Shown piece by piece: positions 1 to 9,359 of a stretch of DNA of 29,348 bases. The notes under the pieces are model-generated. The model did not search any database. It was not told the DNA's origin and saw only the letters and a list, made by a program, of their open reading frames with translations. A program made the position numbers and the translations under genes. Source of the DNA: Bacteroidota bacterium (lineage in GTDB: Bacteria > Bacteroidota > Bacteroidia > Chitinophagales > Chitinophagaceae). The DNA is taken from the NCBI GenBank assembly GCA_023429825.1, contig JAEZDC010000116.1, positions 1 to 29,348 on the forward strand, written 5' to 3'. Numbering within the stretch: position 1 is the stretch's first letter; each line of letters begins with the position of its first letter.

Positions 1-614
1 ACGGGTACTATTACAGTAACCTCATCAACAACTAACTTAACGTTCAGTATAGATGGCACGAACTACTCAGCGAGTCCATTAACGAACGTAGCCCCTGGCA
101 CCTATAACTTAACAGCTAAGCTGTCAACTACAGGATGCGTATCGGCTGCAACCAGTGTAACGGTTAACGCACAGCCTGCGATACCATCCGCACCTACTGC
201 AAGTGTAACAGCTCAGCCAACATGTAGTGTAGCTACAGGAACGATCACTGTTAGTTCGAGCACTACGGGCTTAAGTTTCAGTATCGATGGAAGTGATTAC
301 AGTAATACAAGTGGAGTGTTCACCGGTGTTACTCCGGGCACATACTCTGTAACGGCTAAGAGCGATGCTACAGGATGCGTATCATCAGGAACGAGTGTAA
401 CGGTGAACGCACAGCCTGCTATCCCGGGTGCACCTACTGCAAGTGTAACACAACCTACGTGTACAGTAGCAACGGGTACTATTACAGTAACCTCATCAAC
501 AACTAACTTAACGTTCAGTATAGATGGCACGAACTACTCAGCGAGTCCATTAACGAACGTAGCCCCTGGAACCTATAACTTAACAGCCAAGCTGTCAACT
601 ACAGGATGCGTATC
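1..614 (+). repeat. Near-identical DNA repeat inside the adhesin (1-143 and 472-614)
   Basis: Bases 1-143 and 472-614 (offset 471 bp, 157 codons) differ at only two positions, 99/570 and 117/588. Both encode the SprB-like module. The intervening module (about 181-420) is related but more diverged. The first copy may extend left of the window. This level of DNA identity suggests recent duplication or gene conversion. Confidence 0.9.
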
Positions 615-3600
615 AAGTGCAACGAGTGTAACGGTAAATACCGTATCAGGATCACTCCCAACACCAACCATCAATGCAGGCGGAGCAACAACATTCTGTG
701 CAGGCGGCTCGGTAACGCTTACATCGAGTGCAGCAAGTGGCAACCAGTGGTATAAGGATGGTAGTCTTTTAACTGGTGAGACAGGAACGACCTATACAGC
801 AACAGCGTCAGGATCATATACAGTAAGAACAACTAATGGCAGCGGATGTACGAGCAATGCCAGTGCAGCTACAACAGTAACGGTCAATGCACTGCCTACA
901 GTAGCAGCGCTCACGGGTACGCAGACAGTATGTGCAGGAGCAACTACAACGTTCGCATCAACCACAGCAGACGGAACATACAGTTCATCCAATACATCTA
1001 TCGCTACAGTCAACGTATCGACAGGTGTGGTAACAGGTGTAGCTGCAGGTACAGCTACGATCACTTATACGGTGACTGAGAACGGATGTGCTACAAGTGT
1101 AACCAGGACAGTAACGGTCAATGCACTGCCTACGGTAGCAGCGCTCACGGGTACGCAGACAGTATGTGCAGGAGCAACTACAACGTTCGCATCAACCACA
1201 GCAGACGGAACATACAGTTCATCCAATACATCTATCGCTACAGTCAACGCATCGACAGGGGTTATCACAGGTGTCGCCGCAGGTACAGCTACGATCACTT
1301 ATGAAGTGACGCAGAACGGATGTGCTACAAGTGTAACCAGGACAGTAACGGTCAATGCACTGCCATCAACACCAACGATCAGTGCAGGCGGAGCAACTTC
1401 ATTCTGTACAGGTAGCTCGGTCGTACTCACTTCATCAGCTAATAGCGGCAACCAGTGGTATAAGGATGGAGGAGCGATCAGCGGAGCTACAGGCAAGACT
1501 TACACGGCAACTGCAGCAGGAGATTATACAGTAACAACCACTGATGGTAACTCATGCACGAGCAACCCATCATCAACAATTACAGTAACGATCAATCCTA
1601 TCCCAACTCAACCTGTTATTACTCCAGGCGGAGTAACCACTTTTTGTCCTGGTGGTTTAGTAATATTAATTTCTTCTACTAATTCCGGAAACCAATGGTA
1701 TAAAGATGGAGTATCGATACCAGGGGCAACAGGAACTACTTACACTGCAACCGCCAGTGGTAATTATTCATTAATAGTAACAATAGGGGGTTGTCCATCT
1801 CCGGTTTCTTCATCTGTAAATGTGGTAGTTATTTCTCCCGCAACACCAACTGTGAATGCAGCAGGCCCTACATCGTTCTGCCAGGGAGGTTCAGTAACAT
1901 TGACTTCAAGTGCTGCCAGCGGCAACCAATGGTATGTGAATGGAGTTGCTATCGCAGGAGCCAATGACCAGGTATACACAGCTACATCTTCGGGAAATTA
2001 CACAGTGATGAGCACTGTTAACGGATGTTCGTCTGCAAATTCTGCCGCAGTTGCTGTAACAGCAAATCCATTACCATCGACACCAACAATCTCTGCAGGA
2101 GGTTCTGCAACATTCTGTGTAGGAGGAAGTATAGTACTTACATCAAGCGCTAATAGTGGTAACCAGTGGTATAAGAATGGAGTTGTCATCAGTGGGGCAT
2201 CGAGCAAAACCTACACAGCCTTTACCGCAGGGACGTATACCGTTACTACAACCGATGCAAATGGTTGTACAAGCAATGAAAGTGCAGAAACCTTAGTTAC
2301 TGTTAACCCATTGCCACCAACACCGTCAATTACAGCAAGCGGTGCTACAACCTTCTGTTCTGGTGGAAGTGTTATTCTTACTTCAGACGCTGCCAGCGGT
2401 AACCAATGGTATAAAGATGGGGTTGCAATCACGGGAGCTATCAATGCTACTTATACTGCTACGGTAGGTGGATCGTATACTGTATCAACTACTAATAACA
2501 ATGGTTGCGCAAGCGCTGTTTCTTCACCGATATCAGTAACAGTAAGCCCATCGCCTGCTGCACCTTCAATAAATGTAGGTGGAGCAACTACTTTCTGTGC
2601 AGGTGGAGCTGTAACATTAACGTCAGGTTCTAATACCGGTAACCAATGGTATAAGGATGGTATTGCTTTAGCAGATGCAACCAACAGCAGTTACACAGCA
2701 ACAGCAGGAGGATCTTATACGGTTACCGTAACAAATAGTCATGGTTGTACAAGTGGTGCATCAGCTTCAGTAGTTGTTACAGTGAATACGTTGCCATCGG
2801 CTCCTTCCATTAATATGAATGGAGCAACTATATTCTGCGAAGGAGGAAGTCTTATTCTTACATCAAACAATAATTCAGGAAATCAGTGGTATAAAGATGG
2901 TATTGCGATAACCGGTGCAACAAATGCTTCATACACTGCTACTGTGGCAGGGTCATATACAGTTAGAACAACTAATTCGAATGGATGTACAAGTAACGCA
3001 TCTGCCTCGGTAGAAGTAAATGTTACAGCATTGCCGAATGCACCTGCGATCACTGCAGCAGGGCCTACTTCTTTCTGTGTAGGAGGAAGTGTAATATTAA
3101 CTTCAAGTGCAGCAACCGGTAATCAATGGTTTAAAGATGGTATTGCGATACCGGGTGCAACAACTGCTACCTACACTGCAACTACACAGGGGGTATACAC
3201 CGTTACTGCCACAAACAATAGTGGATGTACAAGCGTTGCATCTGCTGCAACAACAGTTACTGTAAACAGCAATCCTGCAACTCCGACAATCACAGCAGGT
3301 GGAGTAACAACGTTCTGCGAAGGTGGACTTGTAATATTAATATCATCATCTGCCAGCGGTAACCAATGGTATGTAGATGGTTCTCCTATACCTGGAGCAA
3401 ACGGAGGAACATTAACAGCATTGACTTCCGGAACATACACAGTTATTGCATCTGTAAATGGATGTTCATCTTCGCAATCAGCGGGTGTTACAGTAACAGT
3501 TAATCCGATCCCTTCAACACCAACCATAAGCGCATCAGGGCCAACAACCATTTGTGCAGGGGAAAGCGTGGTGCTTACTTCAAGTTCTGCAACAGGTAAC

Positions 3601-5454
3601 CAATGGTATCAAAATGGCAATCTAATTCCATCTTCAACAGGATCCACTTATACAGCAACAACCTCCGGAACATACACTGTGATCGTAACACAAAATGGAT
3701 GTTCATCACTTCCATCTGCTGGTATCACCGTAACGGTTAATGCAGTGCCTGCTTCACCAACCATTAGCACTAATGCTGCTACATCTTTCTGTGCGGGGGG
3801 TAATGTTACATTATCAGCAACACCTGGCACAGCTTACCAATGGTATAATAACGGCAATGCAATGAGTGGTGGAATAACGCAAAACTGGACAGCTTCTAAC
3901 TCTGGTACATTTACCGTGGCTGTTCAAAATAATGGTTGCTGGAGTAGCCCATCTGCATCTACAGTGGTCACAGTAAATCCTTTGCCCACTGCACCAACTG
4001 CTACTGTAACACAACCTACATGTTCTGTTTCTACAGGAACAATCACTGTGTCTTCATCAACATCAGGGTTATTATTTAGTATAGATGGTATGAACTATGG
4101 CTCTGGAATATTCAACAATATTGCACCTAGTACATACAATCTCACTGCTAAAGACGCAGCTACAGGTTGTATCTCTTCTGCAACAACTGTAGTAGTGAAT
4201 GGGGCACCTTCTGCTCCTGCAACTCCTGCGATTGCAGCGGGTGGGCCACTTACATTCTGTTCTGGAAACAGTGTAGTGTTAACTTGTGTATATCCTTTAA
4301 GCACGTTAACGCAATGGTATAAAGATGGAGTTGCAATTCCCGGCGAGATCAATATGACTTATACTGCTACATCAGCCGGAAGTTATACTGTGGAGCTGAT
4401 CACCAATGGTTGTGCCTCTCCAATATCAGCGCCGATTGTAATAACAGTTAACCCGATTCCAAATACGCCAATTATAAATGCATCGGGGCCACTTACAATT
4501 TGTGGAAACGGAAACGTGGCACTCACATCAAGTGCTTCTTCAGGTAATCAATGGTACCTGAATGGTAATATTCTCAACGGGGAAACAGGTAGCACCTATA
4601 CTGCTACTGCATCAGGAAATTATACAGTGATTACAACTGCTAACGGATGTACTTCATCAGCCTCAGCCGCAATAGTTGTTGCCATTAACCCGCTGCCTGC
4701 AACACCTACTGTTACAACTTCCGGCAGCACCACATTCTGTGCAGGAGGAAATGTAATTCTCACATCAAGTGCTGCAAGTGGCAACCAATGGTACAGAGAT
4801 GGCATATTACTCAATGGAGTTACAGCTCCAACATACACTGCTACAACAAGTGGAGTATATACTGTAGTAGTAACGTCAGGCGGATGTACGTCATCTGCAT
4901 CGGCAGGTACTACTGTAACAGTAAATGCTGCACCTGCCATACCGGTGATCACAGCGAATGGACCAACGAGCTTCTGTCAGGATCAGTCAGTGTTATTACA
5001 AACTACTTATGTAGCAGGATATACTTACCAGTGGTATAAGAATGGTGTAGCAGAAGCTGGCGCTACAAAAGATACACTAAGGGTAAAGACTGAAGGCTTC
5101 TTTACAGTCAGGGTAACGAATGCTGTAGGATGTTCATCGCAGGTATCAGCTCCAACACAAACAAAAATTACTTGCCACAACCCAATATTTGTTCCGGATG
5201 TATTTACTTCTAATGGTGATGGTGTGAACGATGTGATCAAACCTATTGCACCGGGTATTGTTAAGCTAAGATGCTTTAAGGTATTCAACCGTTGGGGTAA
5301 CCTGATATTTGAAACAACTGATCTGAATAAAGGCTGGGATGGAAAATACAAAGGCGCTATTCAACCTGCCGATACGTACTTATGGTTGGTAGAAGGAACA
5401 GACGCAAATGGAACTCTTATTAAAAAGACAGGTATGTTAACGCTGGTGAGATAA
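1..5454 (+). CDS. Giant modular Ig-like adhesin with T9SS type B (gliding-motility) C-terminal domain; 5' partial
   Basis: The frame is open from base 1 with no stop until TAA at 5452-5454, so the gene begins outside the window; GTG 316 is only an internal valine codon. The visible ~1,817 residues are tandem modules of about 75-80 residues. By eye there are four SprB-like modules (hallmarks FSIDG, PGTYN/SVTAK and TGCVSS), three at 1-654 and one near 3985-4200. There are two Big2-like modules (881-1348). Sixteen Ig-like modules share an FC...GNQWY(K/V)(D/N)G...GxYTV...GC(T/S)S plan, each with a cysteine pair. The last ~90 residues (FVPDVFTSNGDGVND, VFNRWGNLIFE, GWDGKYKG, TYLWLVEG, LTLVR) match the gliding-motility C-terminal family, the sorting signal of T9SS type B cargo. 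The product should be a secreted, surface-attached protein. Specific ligands cannot be predicted. The next two genes overlap it in operon style. Confidence 0.93.
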   Translation, partial: TGTITVTSSTTNLTFSIDGTNYSASPLTNVAPGTYNLTAKLSTTGCVSAATSVTVNAQPAIPSAPTASVTAQPTCSVATGTITVSSSTTGLSFSIDGSDYSNTSGVFTGVTPGTYSVTAKSDATGCVSSGTSVTVNAQPAIPGAPTASVTQPTCTVATGTITVTSSTTNLTFSIDGTNYSASPLTNVAPGTYNLTAKLSTTGCVSSATSVTVNTVSGSLPTPTINAGGATTFCAGGSVTLTSSAASGNQWYKDGSLLTGETGTTYTATASGSYTVRTTNGSGCTSNASAATTVTVNALPTVAALTGTQTVCAGATTTFASTTADGTYSSSNTSIATVNVSTGVVTGVAAGTATITYTVTENGCATSVTRTVTVNALPTVAALTGTQTVCAGATTTFASTTADGTYSSSNTSIATVNASTGVITGVAAGTATITYEVTQNGCATSVTRTVTVNALPSTPTISAGGATSFCTGSSVVLTSSANSGNQWYKDGGAISGATGKTYTATAAGDYTVTTTDGNSCTSNPSSTITVTINPIPTQPVITPGGVTTFCPGGLVILISSTNSGNQWYKDGVSIPGATGTTYTATASGNYSLIVTIGGCPSPVSSSVNVVVISPATPTVNAAGPTSFCQGGSVTLTSSAASGNQWYVNGVAIAGANDQVYTATSSGNYTVMSTVNGCSSANSAAVAVTANPLPSTPTISAGGSATFCVGGSIVLTSSANSGNQWYKNGVVISGASSKTYTAFTAGTYTVTTTDANGCTSNESAETLVTVNPLPPTPSITASGATTFCSGGSVILTSDAASGNQWYKDGVAITGAINATYTATVGGSYTVSTTNNNGCASAVSSPISVTVSPSPAAPSINVGGATTFCAGGAVTLTSGSNTGNQWYKDGIALADATNSSYTATAGGSYTVTVTNSHGCTSGASASVVVTVNTLPSAPSINMNGATIFCEGGSLILTSNNNSGNQWYKDGIAITGATNASYTATVAGSYTVRTTNSNGCTSNASASVEVNVTALPNAPAITAAGPTSFCVGGSVILTSSAATGNQWFKDGIAIPGATTATYTATTQGVYTVTATNNSGCTSVASAATTVTVNSNPATPTITAGGVTTFCEGGLVILISSSASGNQWYVDGSPIPGANGGTLTALTSGTYTVIASVNGCSSSQSAGVTVTVNPIPSTPTISASGPTTICAGESVVLTSSSATGNQWYQNGNLIPSSTGSTYTATTSGTYTVIVTQNGCSSLPSAGITVTVNAVPASPTISTNAATSFCAGGNVTLSATPGTAYQWYNNGNAMSGGITQNWTASNSGTFTVAVQNNGCWSSPSASTVVTVNPLPTAPTATVTQPTCSVSTGTITVSSSTSGLLFSIDGMNYGSGIFNNIAPSTYNLTAKDAATGCISSATTVVVNGAPSAPATPAIAAGGPLTFCSGNSVVLTCVYPLSTLTQWYKDGVAIPGEINMTYTATSAGSYTVELITNGCASPISAPIVITVNPIPNTPIINASGPLTICGNGNVALTSSASSGNQWYLNGNILNGETGSTYTATASGNYTVITTANGCTSSASAAIVVAINPLPATPTVTTSGSTTFCAGGNVILTSSAASGNQWYRDGILLNGVTAPTYTATTSGVYTVVVTSGGCTSSASAGTTVTVNAAPAIPVITANGPTSFCQDQSVLLQTTYVAGYTYQWYKNGVAEAGATKDTLRVKTEGFFTVRVTNAVGCSSQVSAPTQTKITCHNPIFVPDVFTSNGDGVNDVIKPIAPGIVKLRCFKVFNRWGNLIFETTDLNKGWDGKYKGAIQPADTYLWLVEGTDANGTLIKKTGMLTLVR
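881..1348 (+). repeat. Two 234-bp tandem DNA repeats inside the adhesin
   Basis: Copies 881-1114 and 1115-1348 each encode a 78-residue Big2-like module containing TVCAGATTTFASTT and ATITY. Hand alignment gives about 13 differences in 234 bases. These cluster in the second half, and over 110 consecutive bases in the first half are identical. A third start of the same unit (cggtcaatgcactgcc) follows at 1349 and then diverges into an Ig-like module. Confidence 0.9.
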
Positions 5455-6449
5455 TGATTAGAGATATGAAAAACCTGAAAATTAAATGGATGACAATATC
5501 GCTTGTCGCTTTATGCGCAACAAGTGAATCGTTATCTCAGGATATACATTTTAATGACGTACAAACCACTGCCATATGGTATAACCAATCATTAAAAATG
5601 AATAAAAAGATTGAGCTAAGGCTGGACTATCGGAAAGTGGAGTATGAGAACCTGATGGCTTTTCATAGCGGTGCGGTTATGATCAATTATCCTTTATTAA
5701 GTAAAAAGAAGAGAGAGGCTGATGATAATAACGGTTATTTAAGTGCAACACTTAGTGCAGCTTTGGATAAATCCAACAAAGGCATTTTCAAGAACAACAT
5801 GGGAATGTTTGGATTATCATATAGCCAAAGATTGACCGGGAGTAAGATATATGCATCAGCAGGCTTCCAGGGAATGTTTGCAAGAAGTGTTTTGAATTTT
5901 ACCAATGTGAATTTTCCGGATCAGTTCGATCCCAACGGACCTATACCAGGCAGTACAACGAATGATCCTTTAAGAGCTGGAAGAACCTTCAAGTGGTTCA
6001 GCTTAAATGCAGGACTGAGTTTATTTAAAAATACAGAAGAGCAGGATTGGTATATTGGTGCATCTGTAAGGCATGTGAACAGTCCGTATATGGATGATGA
6101 AAGATCTATCGAGTATAAATTGTTACCTACCTGGGGCGGCCAGGCTGGTATTACTTTCAAAAACAATCGCGAACAAATAGGTATATACGGAGTAATCAAC
6201 TGGAAAGCTTTCGCTAACGAATACCTGCTCGGTTTAAAATATATTTTGCCTCTTGAACGCCTTGATTTTAATGGTGATTTTGGTGTAGGATGTGCGTATA
6301 GAATAAAAGATGCCATCATACCCAATATTCGTTTAAGGTATGGTAAAACAATAGGAACATTTTTTTACGATTACAACATATCAGGTATCCGTGCCTCGAA
6401 TTATACCCGGCGAGGTTTTGAACTAACCCTCTCACATCAATTGGAATGA
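5454..6449 (+). CDS. PorP/SprF-family outer-membrane protein of type IX secretion
   Basis: The 331-residue product resembles the PorP/SprF family. It opens with a signal peptide (residues 1-28, hydrophobic MTISLVALC, likely cut before QDIHF). Family-typical features follow: an early DxQ.T.IWYN-type segment, then alternating beta-strands (SATLSAAL, GMFGLSYSQRL, YASAGFQGMF, WYIGASVRHVNSP, FGVGCAYRIK) and a C-terminal strand GFELTLSHQLE. Family length is about 300-340 residues. SprF-like proteins act in outer-membrane export or anchoring of T9SS type B cargo, and the gene lies directly after such a cargo. Its ATG overlaps the adhesin stop (TAATG); a second ATG at 5466 starts a more classical signal peptide and could be the true start. 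Its stop overlaps the next start by four bases (ATGA), implying translational coupling. Confidence 0.88.
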   Translation: MIRDMKNLKIKWMTISLVALCATSESLSQDIHFNDVQTTAIWYNQSLKMNKKIELRLDYRKVEYENLMAFHSGAVMINYPLLSKKKREADDNNGYLSATLSAALDKSNKGIFKNNMGMFGLSYSQRLTGSKIYASAGFQGMFARSVLNFTNVNFPDQFDPNGPIPGSTTNDPLRAGRTFKWFSLNAGLSLFKNTEEQDWYIGASVRHVNSPYMDDERSIEYKLLPTWGGQAGITFKNNREQIGIYGVINWKAFANEYLLGLKYILPLERLDFNGDFGVGCAYRIKDAIIPNIRLRYGKTIGTFFYDYNISGIRASNYTRRGFELTLSHQLE

Positions 6450-8125
6450 AACAACGCATCACCCCCAACTACTTAAAAACTTTAATGGTCTTCTTTGCAG
6501 TAACATTTTGTTTTACTGCTATGGCACAAAAGAAAAGCTTCTTTAAGAGAGACACTATTTCTAAAACACAATTAGCGCTGAAGGTCGATAGTATCATCAA
6601 CAAAAAATGGAAGCATTCTGGTATCAGGTTAGACCTGCAGGATTTTGGAATCCTCGAGCAATTCAATCCTAAAGACACTTGTAATTGCAGCGAGAGCAGA
6701 ACATTGCTTGAGAGAGCCAATTTCACTATATCCATATCTTCTTATAAGAATCTCAACAAGCGATGGGCACTCAGCGGTGATATAGGCATCAGTCATGGTT
6801 ATGTAGGGCGTCTAACCGATACACCTACGATAGAAAAATATACTATGCTCACAATAAGAGCTGACGCATATTATCATTTTACTGCAAACAACTTTCAGCT
6901 GCAGCCATATTTATTTCTTGGCTTGCACAGCCACTTTCGCAGGGGATGGTATGGTAGTTTGCCTGTAGGAGTTGGTACAAGATATCTTTTTCTAAATAAA
7001 AAGGGACTTCTCACTTTGCAAACAGGTTACGGTATTCGTGTGAGCAGTAACATTAGTAAAAGCATAGTATCTAGCCTTGGGTTCTATTATAAGATCAATA
7101 CTAAACCTTCTCGGGTGATTCGAGATACAATTCGTGTAGTGATTGGAGATAGAGATAGTGATGGGGTACCTGATAACATAGACAAATGCCCTGATTGTCC
7201 TGGTGTGGCGAGATTGCAGGGCTGTCCTATCAATGACAGGGATGGTGATGGTGTGACAGACGATAAAGATAAATGTCCTGACGTTGCAGGAGACATCAAA
7301 AACCTTGGTTGTCCACAAGGCGAAAGAAAAGACAAAGACGGTGATGGAATATGGGATGATGAAGACAAATGTCCTGATGTAAAAGGATTAGCGAAATATG
7401 ATGGTTGCCCAGCGCCGGATAGAGATGATGATGGTGTTATTGACGATGAAGACAAATGCCCTGATCAAAAAGGAAAAGCAAAATATAATGGATGTCCTGT
7501 TCCTGATAGGGACGGCGACGGTGTAACAGATGAAGAAGATAAGTGCCCGGATGTCAAGGGAGAAGTAAAAAACCAGGGATGTCCTGTAGCTGACCGTGAT
7601 GGAGATGGGATACCTGATAATGAAGATAAATGCCCTGATGTAAAAGGATATTTGAAATATAGTGGTTGCCCTCCTTCAGATACAGACGGTGATGGCATCA
7701 TTGATGATGAAGATAATTGCCCTACGGTAAAAGGTTTAGTCAGCAATAAGGGTTGCCCTGAAGCAGTTAAAGAAAAAAATATTCTTGAAGACACGATCAA
7801 TCATATCATTTATTTTGACTTTGATAAATATTCTCTTACTAAACGTGCAGCAAAAACACTTGATTCTGTAGTTGCCCATCTGCGGCAAAATCCAGGTAGA
7901 AGAGTGCACTTGTATGGTCACACAGATCTGCATGGATCCGTTGAATACAATCGTTATTTATCAAAGGCAAGAGTTTACATTGCAAAAACTTATCTTATAA
8001 GTAAAGGCATTCTGGCAGATCGTATAGAAACATCATACCATGAAAAGTCTGCGCCGGTTCTTCAGACTATGGATATCCCAAGAGGTATCTTGAATAGGAG
8101 AGTTGAGATCAGGTTTAGAAATTAG
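6446..8125 (+). CDS. OmpA-family outer-membrane protein with thrombospondin type 3 repeats
   Basis: The product has 559 residues. A signal peptide ends at AMA|Q (27/28). Residues about 50-230 look like a beta-barrel or periplasmic beta-domain (WALSGDIGISHGYVG, YLFLGLHSHF, GVGTRYLF). From residue 235 to about 440 there are seven thrombospondin type 3 repeats of the form DxDGDGxxDxxDKCPD..G....GCP, acidic calcium-binding loops each with a cysteine pair. Residues about 445-559 form an OmpA C-terminal peptidoglycan-binding domain (IYFDFDKYSLTKRA, HLYGHTDLHGS, YNRYLSKAR, NRRVEIRF). The protein should anchor an outer-membrane assembly to the cell wall. Its start overlaps the PorP/SprF stop, so it is probably part of the adhesin export and anchoring unit; that role is inferred from context. 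Confidence 0.92.
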   Translation: MKQRITPNYLKTLMVFFAVTFCFTAMAQKKSFFKRDTISKTQLALKVDSIINKKWKHSGIRLDLQDFGILEQFNPKDTCNCSESRTLLERANFTISISSYKNLNKRWALSGDIGISHGYVGRLTDTPTIEKYTMLTIRADAYYHFTANNFQLQPYLFLGLHSHFRRGWYGSLPVGVGTRYLFLNKKGLLTLQTGYGIRVSSNISKSIVSSLGFYYKINTKPSRVIRDTIRVVIGDRDSDGVPDNIDKCPDCPGVARLQGCPINDRDGDGVTDDKDKCPDVAGDIKNLGCPQGERKDKDGDGIWDDEDKCPDVKGLAKYDGCPAPDRDDDGVIDDEDKCPDQKGKAKYNGCPVPDRDGDGVTDEEDKCPDVKGEVKNQGCPVADRDGDGIPDNEDKCPDVKGYLKYSGCPPSDTDGDGIIDDEDNCPTVKGLVSNKGCPEAVKEKNILEDTINHIIYFDFDKYSLTKRAAKTLDSVVAHLRQNPGRRVHLYGHTDLHGSVEYNRYLSKARVYIAKTYLISKGILADRIETSYHEKSAPVLQTMDIPRGILNRRVEIRFRN

Positions 8126-8135
8126 TACAAAACAA

Positions 8136-8157
8136 AAGCCTTCCAATCGGAAGGCTT
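8136..8157. terminator. Bidirectional intrinsic terminator between convergent genes
   Basis: A perfect 9-bp stem, AAGCCTTCC (8136-8144) and GGAAGGCTT (8149-8157), closes an AATC loop. It lies 11 bases after the OmpA-family stop and 21 bases beyond the GH5-like stop on the other strand. The T-tract is better on the minus strand (TTTTGTTTT) than on the plus strand (CAATATTAT). Confidence 0.85.
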
Positions 8158-8177
8158 CAATATTATAGGGATGTATG

Positions 8178-9359
8178 TTAAGCGACTTTTATTTCCTCAG
8201 GCTTTGCTGCAACAGTTAACTGTTTATTAGCGGTATGTGCTTTGATGGTTTCAACTTCTCTCCAATCGTAAGGCATGCCATCTGTTCTGAAAATATCATG
8301 GAACCACAACTCAGGTTCATTCTCGTACTGCAATTGCCATGAATCCCATGGACAATGTGTTTGAGATTTTCCCTGAACAAAACCCCAGTTGTAAGCGCTG
8401 ACGTTATGTTCTTTCAACAATGGCAACAACTGTTCGAATGTGCTGTCAAATGCTCTTGCCATATATTCAGTCACCATCATTGGACGATTGAATCGCTTCA
8501 ACTGTTCAATACGTAACGCCATTTTTTCTTTATTACCATAGCAATGAAAAGAAATAACATCAGCATGAGAAAACATGAACTCATCAATAGTATTTGTAGT
8601 AGTGGCATCACTCCAGTCATGTGTTTCCTGCCATGGCCCCATTGTGATCGGTTGAATAGGATTGATCATCCTCACCCAATTAATAGTCTTCTTCAACAAC
8701 TCCATCGCCAACTCGGCTTTATGCTGATGATAGTAATCGTCTTTATAGGAAGCTAAGTTCATATTGTCTGGTTCATTAAAAAGATCCCAGATGACTACTC
8801 TTTCATCATTCTTAAAATGAGAAACAACGCCGTGAACATAATCATGCAACTCTCCATATTTCGCAGGATTGTTGAGTACATCAAATCCAGGTGATTGTAC
8901 CCAGCCACTGTTGTGTACATTAAACTTTGGCTGAGGTTGTTGACCAAGTTTTGGATTAGGATCCCATACTCCATCAAACAACACCAGCATCGTTTTGATG
9001 TTGTTCTTTTCAGCAACGGATAAAAACTGATCAATTCTCTTTATAAAGCCTTCAGCATCCTGCTTCCACAATAAATCGTGTAAGAAAACACGAACAGTAT
9101 TGAAGCCAAGATCGGCAGCCCAGCTCAATTCCCTTTCTATAGTAGGCCGATCAAATGTTTCTTCCTGCCACATTTCCAATTGATTGATTGCAGAGCTTGG
9201 AATATAGTTACAGCCTATTAACCAGCCTTGCTTCTGATACCACTCACTGGCTTTCTCAGCAGACCATTGGTAAGACAGTTCCGGATCGTATTGTAAGATG
9301 GTTTCTGTAAGGTTAACAACAGACATATTGGATTTATTTCTTTTGTTCTCTGACTTCAT
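8178..9359 (-). CDS. GH5-like (cellulase-family) glycoside hydrolase, probably cytoplasmic
   Basis: The 393-residue product has a (beta/alpha)8-type hydrolase pattern of clan GH-A, closest by eye to GH5-like 'cellulase family' proteins. An N-terminal GWLIGCNYIPSSAINQLEMWQ is followed by LGFNTVRVFLHDLLW and KTMLVLFDG. The presumed acid/base is Glu196 in WDLFNEPDN and the presumed nucleophile is Glu298 in MMVTEYMAR, with HCYGN between them. No signal peptide or lipobox is visible. ATG 9359 is the longest start. ATG 9326 (MSVVNLTET) is a good alternative, because a TAnnTTTG box at 9368-9375 leaves almost no leader for the longer form. It lies 94 bases downstream of the GH1::RmlD-like gene and belongs to the glf cluster by position. 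Substrate is unknown. Confidence 0.82.
   Translation of the reverse strand: MKSENKRNKSNMSVVNLTETILQYDPELSYQWSAEKASEWYQKQGWLIGCNYIPSSAINQLEMWQEETFDRPTIERELSWAADLGFNTVRVFLHDLLWKQDAEGFIKRIDQFLSVAEKNNIKTMLVLFDGVWDPNPKLGQQPQPKFNVHNSGWVQSPGFDVLNNPAKYGELHDYVHGVVSHFKNDERVVIWDLFNEPDNMNLASYKDDYYHQHKAELAMELLKKTINWVRMINPIQPITMGPWQETHDWSDATTTNTIDEFMFSHADVISFHCYGNKEKMALRIEQLKRFNRPMMVTEYMARAFDSTFEQLLPLLKEHNVSAYNWGFVQGKSQTHCPWDSWQLQYENEPELWFHDIFRTDGMPYDWREVETIKAHTANKQLTVAAKPEEIKVA

Noticed and set aside
316..318. GTG at 316 as the adhesin start
   Set aside because: The frame is open upstream to base 1 and encodes the same kind of module, so this is an internal valine codon.
1..1348. CRISPR array or satellite interpretation of the tandem repeats
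   Set aside because: The repeats are multiples of three, stay in frame and encode protein modules. No short repeat/spacer alternation is present.
792..4952. Many long antisense open frames opposite the adhesin
   Set aside because: They recur with the repeat period and their translations are Val/Thr/Ala-rich mirror images of the repeats. This is a by-product of biased codons, not separate genes.
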